Below are positions 17,999 through 26,226 of a stretch of DNA of 64,000 nucleotides, piece by piece; within the stretch, counting starts at the first letter, position 1; the number at the start of each line of letters is the position of its first letter. This stretch comes from Exilibacterium tricleocarpae (GTDB lineage Bacteria > Pseudomonadota > Gammaproteobacteria > Pseudomonadales > Cellvibrionaceae). The position numbers and the translations under genes are program-made. Under the pieces are notes generated by a model, which did not search any database, had not been told where the DNA came from, and saw nothing but the letters and a program-made list of their open reading frames with translations. Location: NCBI RefSeq assembly GCF_007004655.1, contig NZ_ML660113.1, positions 1 to 64,000 of the forward strand, written 5' to 3'.

Positions 17999-18232
17999 TC
18001 GAATTGCGTTTACTTTCGCAAGGAGGTGCTAATTGACCGGTCTGCCCCTGGAAAGGGCTTGCAGAAACACGCCGTAAACCCATCCATGGGGGCTTCGCGA
18101 CAGCATCCCTGCTGTCGAGAGTTTCTGCAAGCCCTTTCCAGGAGCAGCCCTACCCTCGTTATTTTTAATCAAGACCGGGAAGAATAGAGCAGCGTCAATT
18201 AGCACCTCCTTGCAAAAGTAAACGCAATTCGA
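17999..18232. repeat. dispersed hairpin repeat, copy B (complete nested form)
   Basis: Three nested inverted repeats. The outer arms 17999-18037 and 18194-18232 (39 bp, one mismatch; core GCAAGGAGGTGCTAATTGAC) enclose a perfect 22-bp pair 18047-18068 / 18121-18142 (CCTGGAAAGGGCTTGCAGAA onward). Inside that is a small hairpin CGACAGCA-TCCC-TGCTGTCG at 18098-18117. It lies between convergent genes. Related sequences occur at 10239, 47847 and 49207, so this is a repeat family, probably MITE-like or REP-like. Confidence 0.85.
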
Positions 18233-18268
18233 GTCAAACCAAATAATCGCCGAGCTAAAACACGAGAT

Positions 18269-20494
18269 TCAGAGCACCGCCTGAGCTGCGAATTGTTGGG
18301 CCGGCACCGGTTTGCCGAGCAAAAAGCCCTGCACCTCCTCACACCCCAGCGCCCGCACGCATTCGAGTTGCAGGGATGTCTCCACGCCCTCGGCAACGAC
18401 TTTCAAACCGAGACTGTGGGCCAGCGCAATAATCGCCTGAATGATACGCTTGTCTTCCTGTGACGGCAGACCTTTGACAAACGCCTGGTCGATCTTTATC
18501 GCATCGATGGGAAATTTTTTCAGATAATTCAACGACGAATACCCACTGCCGAAATCGTCGATGGCCACCCGCACACCGAGCGACTTGATCGCTTCCAGGA
18601 CTTCAACCGAGTAGCGGTGGTCCTGCATCAGCGCGCTCTCGGTCAGCTCCAACTCCAGGTGCGTCGGATCGACCCCCGTGCGATCCACTACATCGCGCAG
18701 CGTCTGCAAAATATGACCTTCGACAAACTGGCGGGCAGATATATTAACCGCCAGCCGACCGACGCGCTGATGGTGCCGCTCCCAGGTCACCAGTTGCTGG
18801 CAGGCGCGCCGCAACACCCAGGCGCCGAGCACTTTGATGGTGCCCGATTCCTCAGCAATATTGATGAAGGCATCCGGCAACACCAGGCCCCGCTCCGGAT
18901 GCTGCCAGCGCACCAGCGCCTCCACCCCGACCATCGCGCCGGAGCGACTGTCGAGTATAGGTTGATAGTGGAGCTCGAACTGGGTTTGGCGCACGGCCCG
19001 GTGCAAAGCATTTTCCAGCTCCATGCGCTCCATGGCCTTGGCGTTCATCGCCTTGGTGTAAAACTGGAAGTTGTTTTTACCCGCTGATTTGGCGTAATAC
19101 ATAGCGGTATCGGCATTTTGCAATAACGTCCGCGGCTCGGCGCCGTCGCTGGGGTAAAAAGCGATGCCGATACTGGTGCTGGTAAACACCTCGCGCCCGC
19201 GAATATGAAAGGGTTCGGACAGCAGCCGGCGGATTTTCTCGGCGATATGAGCCGCCGCCGTCACCGCCTGCTGCCGGTCGGCCAATTCACCCAAAATCAC
19301 GGTGAATTCGTCTCCCCCCATACGCGCCACCGTATCTTCGCTGCGCACACAATCGCGCAGTCGCTGCGCCACCTGACACAGCAGCGCGTCGCCAAGCGCG
19401 TGACCGAGGGAGTCGTTGACGGCTTTGAAGCGGTCGAGGTCCAGGAACATCAGCGCGACCCGGGTGCCGGTGCGCTGGGCCCGGCTCAGTGCCCGCGCCA
19501 GCCGGTCATTGAACAGACTGCGGTTGGGCAGGCCGCTGAGCGGATCGAAATAGGCGAGGCGCTGGATTTTGACCTGGCTGCTTTTCTTTTCGGTGATATC
19601 GGTAAACGTGCTGATGGTGTTAATGATATCGCCTTTCTTGTCCCCGCTCGTCTCCTGCGCGGACGTTTCCCGTCCAGCTGTTTCCCGCAAGACCGTGAGC
19701 GCCACCCAGGCCGGAAAACTGTGGCCGTCCCGGTGCCGGCAGCGCAGCTCGCCCTCCCAATAATCGCGGCGTTCGAGATTCTCGGCAATGGTGTGCAGAA
19801 CATCTTCGGCATAGTGGTCCAGGTCGATCAACTGCGGCGCCCGCCCGAGCGCCTCCTCGGGCGAGAAGCCGGTAATGCGGCTGAAGGCGCGGTTGACCTG
19901 CAGAATCTCGCCCCGGCGACCGGTGATATAAATACCGGTGAGGCTGTTCTGGAACACTTTGCTGGCCAGCGCCAGTTCGTCGGCGGCCCGTTTGCGTGCA
20001 GTGATGTCGCGACAGATACACAGCAGCCCCAGCACCCGACCGCTGCGGTCCTGCAGGGCGGAGGTATTGATCTCCAGGCACAGCGGCTGGCCGCGCCGGT
20101 GCACAATGTCAAACTCCGCCACCGATACCGACAGCCGCCCGCCGCCGCGGCGGCTGCGCACGCGTTGCATCTCGCGACCAAAAAAAGCCGTCACTCGCTC
20201 GAGCAGGTCGCCCCCGCAGCGGCGCCGGCCCTGATAAAAACGCCGCAACGCCGGGGCTGAATACCCCAGCACTCGCTCGGCGGACGGGCTAACATAGGTC
20301 AGATTGAGATCGGTATCGGTGGTGACAACCAGGTCAGTGAGGTTTTCCGCCAGTTGGCGGAAGTAATCCGCCTCACTCCCCGCGCCGATCTCCGTCTCTG
20401 CTGTATCCCCCTCGGACCCTGCCCCCCGCCACGATAGGCTGCCTTTATGACTGAATATCATATTTCGCCACGCGGACCATTTATTCTGGTTCAT
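18269..20494 (-). CDS. PAS-PAS-GGDEF-EAL cyclic-di-GMP signalling protein
   Basis: A 741-aa soluble protein. Two PAS domains (about residues 45-175 and 180-305, with TDTDLNLTYVSPSAERVLGY and TGIYITGRRGEILQVNRAF) precede a GGDEF domain (about 315-475) and an EAL domain (about 490-735). The GGDEF has intact RMGGDEF and an upstream RSED that fits the inhibitory I-site RxxD. The EAL has VEALVRWQHPERG, NISARQF and IDDFGSGYSSL, so both activities are plausible. The ribosome-binding site is weak. No transmembrane segment; probable ligands are PAS-bound cofactors or oxygen/redox signals, unknown. Confidence 0.93.
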   Translation of the reverse strand: MNQNKWSAWRNMIFSHKGSLSWRGAGSEGDTAETEIGAGSEADYFRQLAENLTDLVVTTDTDLNLTYVSPSAERVLGYSAPALRRFYQGRRRCGGDLLERVTAFFGREMQRVRSRRGGGRLSVSVAEFDIVHRRGQPLCLEINTSALQDRSGRVLGLLCICRDITARKRAADELALASKVFQNSLTGIYITGRRGEILQVNRAFSRITGFSPEEALGRAPQLIDLDHYAEDVLHTIAENLERRDYWEGELRCRHRDGHSFPAWVALTVLRETAGRETSAQETSGDKKGDIINTISTFTDITEKKSSQVKIQRLAYFDPLSGLPNRSLFNDRLARALSRAQRTGTRVALMFLDLDRFKAVNDSLGHALGDALLCQVAQRLRDCVRSEDTVARMGGDEFTVILGELADRQQAVTAAAHIAEKIRRLLSEPFHIRGREVFTSTSIGIAFYPSDGAEPRTLLQNADTAMYYAKSAGKNNFQFYTKAMNAKAMERMELENALHRAVRQTQFELHYQPILDSRSGAMVGVEALVRWQHPERGLVLPDAFINIAEESGTIKVLGAWVLRRACQQLVTWERHHQRVGRLAVNISARQFVEGHILQTLRDVVDRTGVDPTHLELELTESALMQDHRYSVEVLEAIKSLGVRVAIDDFGSGYSSLNYLKKFPIDAIKIDQAFVKGLPSQEDKRIIQAIIALAHSLGLKVVAEGVETSLQLECVRALGCEEVQGFLLGKPVPAQQFAAQAVL

Positions 20495-20707
20495 TCTTAA
20501 GTATAGGCAGTTGTCTAGTAACTGTTCGCTATATAGTAAAGGCGTATATAAAACCAGAACTCGATAGCAACGGGCGATATCAGCAGACCCTGGATCCAGC
20601 TGCGGGCCGGCGGGCGATGCGAGGCTTCTTAGTGTTTGAATTGGCCACGCAGATTAGGTACCTTGCGCGCATTCACAAAAACAGTCAACCCAGAGGTCGA
20701 TGCCCAG

Positions 20708-22372
20708 ATGGCACAATACGTCTACAGTATGAATCGCGTCAGTAAGGTGGTGCCACCCAAACGCGAAATTCTCAAGGATATCTCCCTGTCTTTTTTCCCG
20801 GGCGCCAAGATCGGTGTGCTCGGGCTCAACGGTGCCGGCAAGTCCACCCTGTTGCGAATCATGGCGGGAGTGGACACCGAATACAACGGCGAGGCCCGCC
20901 CCATGCCCGGCATCAAGGTGGGCTACCTGCCCCAGGAGCCGCACCTGGACCCGGATAAGGATGTGCGCGGCAATGTGGAGGACGGCGTGCGCGAGGCCCG
21001 CGATGCCCTGACGGAGCTGGACCAGGTCTACGCCGCCTACGCCGAGGAGGGGGCCGACTTCGACGCCCTGGCCAAGCGCCAGGGAGAGCTGGAAGACATT
21101 ATCCAGGCCTGGGACGCCCACAACCTAGAGCACAAGCTGGAAGTGGCGGCTGACGCCCTGCGCCTGCCGCCCTGGGAGGCGGACGTGAGCAAACTGTCCG
21201 GCGGTGAAAAGCGCCGCGTCGCCCTGTGCCGGCTGCTGTTGTCGCGTCCGGATATGCTGCTGCTCGATGAGCCCACCAACCACCTGGACGCCGAGAGTGT
21301 GTTCTGGCTGGAGCAGTTCCTGCAGCAGTTCCCGGGTACGGTGGTGGCCATTACCCACGATCGCTATTTCCTCGACAATGCAGCGGGTTGGATTCTGGAG
21401 CTGGACCGCGGCCGCGGTATCCCCTACGAGGGCAACTACTCCACCTGGCTCGAAACCAAAGAACAGCGCCTGGAGCAGGAGGCCCGCGCCGAAGCCGCGC
21501 ACCAGAAGGCCATCAAGGCGGAGCTGGAGTGGGTACGGCAGAACCCGAAGGGACGCCAGGCCAAGAGCAAGGCGCGCCTGGCCCGCTTCGACGAACTGCA
21601 ATCGCAGGAATTCCAGTCGCGCAACGAGACCAATGAAATCTATATCCCGCCGGGCGATCGCCTCGGCGACAAGGTGATCGAATTTGACAATGTTTGTAAA
21701 GGGTTCGGCGGGGAGCAGTTGATCGACAACCTGAGCTTTAGCCTGCCCAAGGGCGCCATCGTCGGTATTATCGGCGGCAACGGCGCCGGCAAGTCGACGC
21801 TGTTTCGCATGATCGCCGGCACCGAACAGCCCGACAGCGGTACTATCACCCTCGGCGAGACGGTCAAGGTCGCCTATGTCGAGCAGGGCCGGGAAAATCT
21901 GGACGACGATAAGAACGTCTGGGAAGCGATCTCCGGCGGGCAGGATATATTGCGCATCGGCAACTATGAAGTCAGCTCCCGCTCTTATGTCGGGCGCTTC
22001 AACTTTAAGGGCGCTGACCAGCAGAAACAAGTGGGCGAGCTGTCCGGCGGTGAGCGGGGTCGCCTGCATCTGGCCAATACGTTAAAGCAGGGCGCCAATG
22101 TGTTACTGCTGGACGAACCCTCGAACGACCTGGATATTGAAACCCTGCGCGCGCTGGAGGAAGCGATCCTGAATTTCCCCGGCTGTGCGCTGGTGATTTC
22201 CCACGACCGCTGGTTTCTCGATCGTATCGCCACCCATATTCTCGCCTATGAAGGCAATAGTGAGATTGTGTTTTTCGAGGGTAACTATACCGACTACCAC
22301 GAGGATATGGTGAAGCGCAAAGGCAACGAGGCGCAGCCGCAGCGGATGAAGTACAAGGCGTTGAAGACGTGA
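20708..22372 (+). CDS. ettA: energy-dependent translational throttle protein EttA (ABC-F ATPase)
   Basis: A 554-aa ABC-F protein that binds the ribosomal E site and gates entry into elongation according to ATP/ADP state. The ATG at 20708 gives MAQYVYSMNRVSKVVPPKR, matching the start of E. coli EttA. It has two ABC cassettes: GLNGAGKST, LSGGEKRR and LLDEPTNHLDAES in the first; GGNGAGKST, LSGGERGR and LLDEPSNDLDIET in the second. The charged interdomain linker is around residues 235-300. It appears monocistronic. Confidence 0.96.
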   Translation: MAQYVYSMNRVSKVVPPKREILKDISLSFFPGAKIGVLGLNGAGKSTLLRIMAGVDTEYNGEARPMPGIKVGYLPQEPHLDPDKDVRGNVEDGVREARDALTELDQVYAAYAEEGADFDALAKRQGELEDIIQAWDAHNLEHKLEVAADALRLPPWEADVSKLSGGEKRRVALCRLLLSRPDMLLLDEPTNHLDAESVFWLEQFLQQFPGTVVAITHDRYFLDNAAGWILELDRGRGIPYEGNYSTWLETKEQRLEQEARAEAAHQKAIKAELEWVRQNPKGRQAKSKARLARFDELQSQEFQSRNETNEIYIPPGDRLGDKVIEFDNVCKGFGGEQLIDNLSFSLPKGAIVGIIGGNGAGKSTLFRMIAGTEQPDSGTITLGETVKVAYVEQGRENLDDDKNVWEAISGGQDILRIGNYEVSSRSYVGRFNFKGADQQKQVGELSGGERGRLHLANTLKQGANVLLLDEPSNDLDIETLRALEEAILNFPGCALVISHDRWFLDRIATHILAYEGNSEIVFFEGNYTDYHEDMVKRKGNEAQPQRMKYKALKT

Positions 22373-22435
22373 TCGATTAAAGCCTGCGGATGCCGGGAGG
22401 CGCAGTGTCCCCCGGCACGGCAAAGCGTCATAAGA

Positions 22436-22476
22436 AAGGTGACGGAAAGACTATTGCTTTTCCCCGCCGTCACCTT
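22436..22476. terminator. hairpin downstream of ettA
   Basis: AAGGTGACGG (22436-22445) pairs with CCGTCACCTT (22467-22476). It is 60 bases after the ettA stop and between convergent genes, with no long T-run, so termination is only a suggestion. A second GC-rich stem (TGCCGGGAG...CCCCCGGCA) lies just before it at about 22391-22417. Confidence 0.45.
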
Positions 22477-22548
22477 CGTCGCCGCAATAGCGTATTGGAT
22501 ACAGCCAAGGTTTGGGTATGAGCGGTTTACAGCCGTTTACTGCACCGC

Positions 22549-23070
22549 CTACTTATAAGCACCTGATGCATAGTGCAACTCATAACTATGGCTGTAGATC
22601 TCGAGAATATTGCCGAACGGGTCTTCCATATAAATCATTCGATAAGGCTTTTCACCGGGATAATAATACCGGGGTTTCTCCATTCGTTTCTTTCCCCCCG
22701 CAGCGACAATTTTCTCAGCCAGCCCCTCGACATCCGGGTCTTGGACACAGAAGTGAAATACGCCGGTTTTCCAGTACTCAAAATTGTCATCCGGGTTTTG
22801 TTGATTCCTGAATTGAAACAACTCGACACCGACTCGATCACCTGTTGATAAATGGGCGATCCTGAATGATTGCCACCCGGGCCCGAAGACATCGGTGCAC
22901 ATCTCACCGACGGCACTGTCATCCTCAACAATCTCGGTGGGCTCCATAATCAGGTACCACCCCAATACGTCGGTATAAAACTTGACTGCGGCCTCCAGGT
23001 CCGGCACTGAAATGCCGATATGGGAAAACGTCCGAGGATAGGGTTTGGTCTCTAGCTGCTGGTGTGTCAT
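22549..23070 (-). CDS. VOC-family (glyoxalase/bleomycin-resistance/dioxygenase) protein
   Basis: A 173-aa single vicinal-oxygen-chelate protein. The N-terminal metal-binding strand FSHIGISVPDLEAAVKFYTDVLGW and the later GVFHFCVQDPDVEGLAEKIV and YMEDPFGNILEIYSHSYE provide the paired beta-alpha-beta-beta-beta modules with likely metal ligands (H, H, E). GGAG precedes the ATG. Divergent from a LysR regulator across a palindromic operator, so probably regulated by it. The substrate cannot be told; options include a lactoylglutathione lyase-like enzyme or a ring-cleavage dioxygenase relative. Confidence 0.85.
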   Translation of the reverse strand: MTHQQLETKPYPRTFSHIGISVPDLEAAVKFYTDVLGWYLIMEPTEIVEDDSAVGEMCTDVFGPGWQSFRIAHLSTGDRVGVELFQFRNQQNPDDNFEYWKTGVFHFCVQDPDVEGLAEKIVAAGGKKRMEKPRYYYPGEKPYRMIYMEDPFGNILEIYSHSYELHYASGAYK

Positions 23071-23131
23071 AGCGATTACTCCGTAGTGTCAATAATAGGT
23101 GCAGTGTACATAAACCAAAAAGCAACATAAA

Positions 23132-23158
23132 ATTATCATTATTTATACAAATGATAAT
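23132..23158. promoter_or_regulatory. palindromic operator between VOC gene and lysR
   Basis: ATTATCATT, nine spacer bases, then AATGATAAT: a perfect 9-bp inverted repeat of the T-N11-A type bound by LysR proteins. It lies immediately upstream of the LysR start at 23167, within the divergent promoter region of the VOC gene, in a very AT-rich segment. This suggests autoregulation together with control of the VOC gene. Confidence 0.65.
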
Positions 23159-23166
23159 ACTTTGTT

Positions 23167-24039
23167 ATGATAAATCCTGTCTTCCTCCGTACCTTTATGG
23201 ACCTGGTGGAAACCAACCATTTCACCCGCACCGCTGAGCGGCTGAACATGACCCAACCGGGCGTCAGCCAGCACATCAAAAAGCTTGAAGCACAGCTTGG
23301 CAAACCGTTGCTCAACCGTCATGGAAAAACATTCGACCTCACCACTGCGGGCGAGAGCCTTTATCAATACGGGCTGCGGCAAAGTGCAGCGGAAACTGAG
23401 TTGCGCAACAGTATCGCGGAAGACGACAGGCACAGCGGCCCGTGCAGGTTAGCCTGTTCCGGTTCAATGGCCATGCAGCTATACCCGCAATTGCTGGGCC
23501 TGCAAAAACAATTCCCAGGGATTACTGTACAGGTTGAGGCAGCGCCTAACTCAACCATTATCGAGCGGGTTCGCACCAACCGGTCCGATATGGGTATCGT
23601 CACCCAACCTGTTCGCGACCCCACACTACTGGAAGAACGGTTGGGTGAAGACCCACTTTGCCTGGCACTGCCCGCACAGGCGGATTCAGCGTGGGAATCT
23701 CTACTGCACTTGGGGTTTATCAACCATCCCGACGGCCACCACTATGCCATTCAGCTGTTGGAAGCCAATTTCCCGGAAACCTTTCTGGGTATGGACCATA
23801 TAAGGGAATCCGGCTACGTTAACCAACTGAGCCAAATTCTGCTGCCTGTCTCGATGGGATTGGGGTTTACGGTTATTCCGCACTCCTCGCTGGATGCCTT
23901 CCCCTATCCCGCCTTAATCCGCAGCTCCCCGTTAGCCACCCGGGTTGATGAGACAGTTTACCTGGTCACCAAAAAATACCGGGCGCTGCCCTCAAGGTTC
24001 AGCCTGATCAGCGAAATCCTCGACGCTCAATGGGATTAG
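23167..24039 (+). CDS. LysR-family transcriptional regulator
   Basis: A 290-aa protein. The N-terminal winged helix-turn-helix is clear: FLRTFMDLVETNHFTRTAERLNMTQPGVSQHIKKLE. The effector-binding domain (residues about 90-290) begins at CRLACSGSMAMQLYPQLLGLQ. It probably controls the divergent VOC gene. No effector can be assigned from sequence. Confidence 0.92.
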   Translation: MINPVFLRTFMDLVETNHFTRTAERLNMTQPGVSQHIKKLEAQLGKPLLNRHGKTFDLTTAGESLYQYGLRQSAAETELRNSIAEDDRHSGPCRLACSGSMAMQLYPQLLGLQKQFPGITVQVEAAPNSTIIERVRTNRSDMGIVTQPVRDPTLLEERLGEDPLCLALPAQADSAWESLLHLGFINHPDGHHYAIQLLEANFPETFLGMDHIRESGYVNQLSQILLPVSMGLGFTVIPHSSLDAFPYPALIRSSPLATRVDETVYLVTKKYRALPSRFSLISEILDAQWD

Positions 24040-24138
24040 CTTATCTGCCAAAAGTATTGTGATACATTCATCCAAATCCAGTAGTCGATGTATCTAACTT
24101 ATCAGTCCTGCCCATCTGATAACTACGGAAGAGACGTT

Positions 24139-24492
24139 ATGAATGAAGATATATTAATACCAATAGCGGCTTTTGCCTCTTTTGCTGCAATCGTAATCAC
24201 CTATTTTGCATACAACAGTAAGCATAAAATCGAGGTACAAAATACCATTCGTAAAGTGCTGGACAAAGGCGACAACCTCACTCCCGAGTTGTTGCAAAAA
24301 TTAGGCACCTACAATTCACCTAGAGTTATGGATTTACGCAAAGGATTAGCTTTATGCGCCATCGGTGCCGCTGCGTTGTTGGCCGGCGGGGTGGTGGATG
24401 AGTTACGCACAGGTATCGCTTTTGGCGTGTTTCCCCTGTTACTCGGAATAGCGTTTTTAACAGTTTGGCGACTAAATCGTTACGATGATTAA
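24139..24492 (+). CDS. DUF6249-like small inner-membrane protein
   Basis: A 117-aa protein with an N-terminal membrane helix (IPIAAFASFAAIVITYFAY), a soluble segment containing IRKVLDKGDNLTPELLQKL, and two C-terminal helices (GLALCAIGAAALLAGGVV; IAFGVFPLLLGIAFLTVW). This layout, with the GxxLTPELL motif, matches DUF6249 proteins, which commonly sit next to ECF sigma factors. The ATG at 24139 has GGAAGAG upstream. It lies 15 nt before the sigma factor gene, so likely one operon. Function unknown; a role in sigma control is inferred from context. Confidence 0.7.
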   Translation: MNEDILIPIAAFASFAAIVITYFAYNSKHKIEVQNTIRKVLDKGDNLTPELLQKLGTYNSPRVMDLRKGLALCAIGAAALLAGGVVDELRTGIAFGVFPLLLGIAFLTVWRLNRYDD

Positions 24493-24507
24493 GTTTACAT
24501 AGTTATC

Positions 24508-25071
24508 ATGAGTGATAATGAGCTTATAGCCCGGATCATCAATAACAATGACCACCAGGCATTTGCCGAGCTGATGCGCAACCACCAATCAACCATTCGA
24601 CATTTTTTGCGGCGCTTAACAGCGGGCAATCATGCGTTGGCTGACGATATTGCACAAGACGTTTTCTTACTGGTGTTTCAAAAACTGGGCGGGTTTCGTG
24701 GCCAGGCCAGTTTTAGTACCTGGCTGCATAAAATCGCCTATCGTTGTTTTTTGAGAAACCAACAAAAGGCATATTACCGCCATGAAACAGAAGCGGTGGA
24801 CAGCGTTTTACTAACCGTTTCGACTCAAGATGTAGAGGCCGATATCACCGTCGAAAGGCTGATGGCTTATTTAGAAACCAATGAACGCGTCTGTCTTACA
24901 CTATCGTATAGTGTTGGCATGAGCCACAGTGAGATCAGCAACGCAACGAATCTCCCATTGGGTTCTGTGAAATCCTATATTAGTCATGGGAAAAGAAAGT
25001 TAGCAGAAAAGGTCAATGCCTCACAAAGGCAATCAAAAAGAGAAAAGATCTATGGACAGAATGCCAGATAA
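24508..25071 (+). CDS. ECF-family RNA polymerase sigma factor
   Basis: A 187-aa sigma-70 family protein. Region 2 is clear (MRNHQSTIRHFLRRLTAGNHALADDIAQDVFLLVFQKLGGF, including the aspartate-rich core-binding helix and the ASFSTWLHKIAYRCF -10-recognition segment). Region 4 is VCLTLSYSVGMSHSEISNATNLPLGSVKSYISHGKRKL. The gene is flanked by two small membrane-protein genes, the second overlapping its end by 20 nt. Confidence 0.9.
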   Translation: MSDNELIARIINNNDHQAFAELMRNHQSTIRHFLRRLTAGNHALADDIAQDVFLLVFQKLGGFRGQASFSTWLHKIAYRCFLRNQQKAYYRHETEAVDSVLLTVSTQDVEADITVERLMAYLETNERVCLTLSYSVGMSHSEISNATNLPLGSVKSYISHGKRKLAEKVNASQRQSKREKIYGQNAR

Positions 25072-25372
25072 TACGCAATTTATTGATGAGTCTCTTTTGC
25101 AAACACTACTGCAATACCATACACCGTTGACTGGCCGGGAATTTGCCAATGGTGTTTTGGCGAAAATCCATGCTGCCGAAAAAAAACGGCGCTGCATACT
25201 AATAAGCTCGGCACTATTGGGTATTATCATCGCGCTGCTACCAGCGCTGCAGTTGCTGCCAACTATCACATTATTTTTTAATATGTTCAGTTCATCGCCC
25301 TACCTTATAACACTGTTTACACTAGGGACTTTAAGTGGGGCAACCTGGTTATTCGTGTCGGCCCTCGATTAG
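25052..25372 (+). CDS. small two-helix membrane protein, possible anti-sigma factor
   Basis: A 106-aa protein: a cytoplasmic N-terminal part of about 50 residues (MDRMPDNTQFIDESLLQTLL...) followed by two hydrophobic helices (ILISSALLGIIIALLPALQLL; YLITLFTLGTLSGATWLFV). It begins inside the end of the sigma factor gene (20-nt overlap), a common arrangement for sigma/anti-sigma pairs. No zinc HxxxCxxC motif is present, so if it is an anti-sigma factor it is not of the ZAS type. Start choice between 25016 and 25052 is uncertain; 25052 has AAAGAGAAAAG upstream. Confidence 0.65.
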   Translation: MDRMPDNTQFIDESLLQTLLQYHTPLTGREFANGVLAKIHAAEKKRRCILISSALLGIIIALLPALQLLPTITLFFNMFSSSPYLITLFTLGTLSGATWLFVSALD

Positions 25373-25551
25373 CCTGATTCAAGCCTTAAAGCTGATTTTG
25401 TCTGTGCACGGTGACTTATATTAGGTAGCACTATGAGCGGTCTCGGTCGTGCCCACTGTCTTGTGCTGAAGCACCTAATCCTCTCCAACACCGGTGGTGC
25501 TGTTATAAACGACAAAATTTAATACATCGCGGCATTTTGTGTATTGCGCTT

Positions 25552-26091
25552 CTAACGTGGGTCGACCAGAAATTTTCCGAATCTCCTGGTAATTTCATAA
25601 GTTGCAATTGCGCAGGCTGTCGCTACATTCACGGAAGAATTGATACCGAGCATGGGTATATGAATGGTTTCGCCTGAGGCATCAAGCAGTTGTTGACCAA
25701 CACCTTGGTTTTCAGACCCCAGAATCAAGCATATTTTGTCGTCCTGAGTTACCGACAATACTTCAATATCTTTGCTCGCAGTGGTGATTTCCAGGCTTGG
25801 TATGCTATAACCTGCTGCCTTCAGGCGCTCAACCACAGCCAGGGCATAAGAAACGGCATAATCGCAGATGTCGTAGGGAATATACTGACCGACAAATAAA
25901 TAGCCGGTGTAATCAACAAACTGATCAGTCTCACGTCTGCTGAAAGCGCCGGAGTAAAACGCTTCCAACTCAGCAATCCGCCCTGCCAATGTCCAGCTGT
26001 AAGAGCGGTAGTTTTTTCGTCCAGCCTGGATCACGAGATCAATTGAGGGTTCTCCCTGTTCAATCGCAGCCGATGCTGTCGATCTTGCCAA
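25552..26091 (-). CDS. TrmH/SpoU-family RNA methyltransferase-like protein, possibly N-terminally truncated
   Basis: A 179-aa protein with two of the three SPOUT motifs: LILGSENQGV (motif 2) and IPMLGINSSVNVATACAIATYEI (motif 3, knotted AdoMet site). The usual motif 1 (N.G..LRTA-type) is not seen, and the frame opens with a TTG codon preceded by an in-frame stop, so the N-terminal part may be lost or frameshifted. If active it would 2'-O-methylate an RNA nucleotide. Short gene divergent from the YfcC transporter. Confidence 0.6.
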   Translation of the reverse strand: MARSTASAAIEQGEPSIDLVIQAGRKNYRSYSWTLAGRIAELEAFYSGAFSRRETDQFVDYTGYLFVGQYIPYDICDYAVSYALAVVERLKAAGYSIPSLEITTASKDIEVLSVTQDDKICLILGSENQGVGQQLLDASGETIHIPMLGINSSVNVATACAIATYEITRRFGKFLVDPR

Positions 26092-26226
26092 TTGACGCGT
26101 CTGATTTCATTGAACTTGTCGACCCAATCGCTGGCTTGCACATCCCAACATAACCCCTTAATCTGTCCTACCAGGTTGTCGGGCCGTTTCCGACAAAAAC
26201 AAAAATTGCGACTAACGACAAACACC

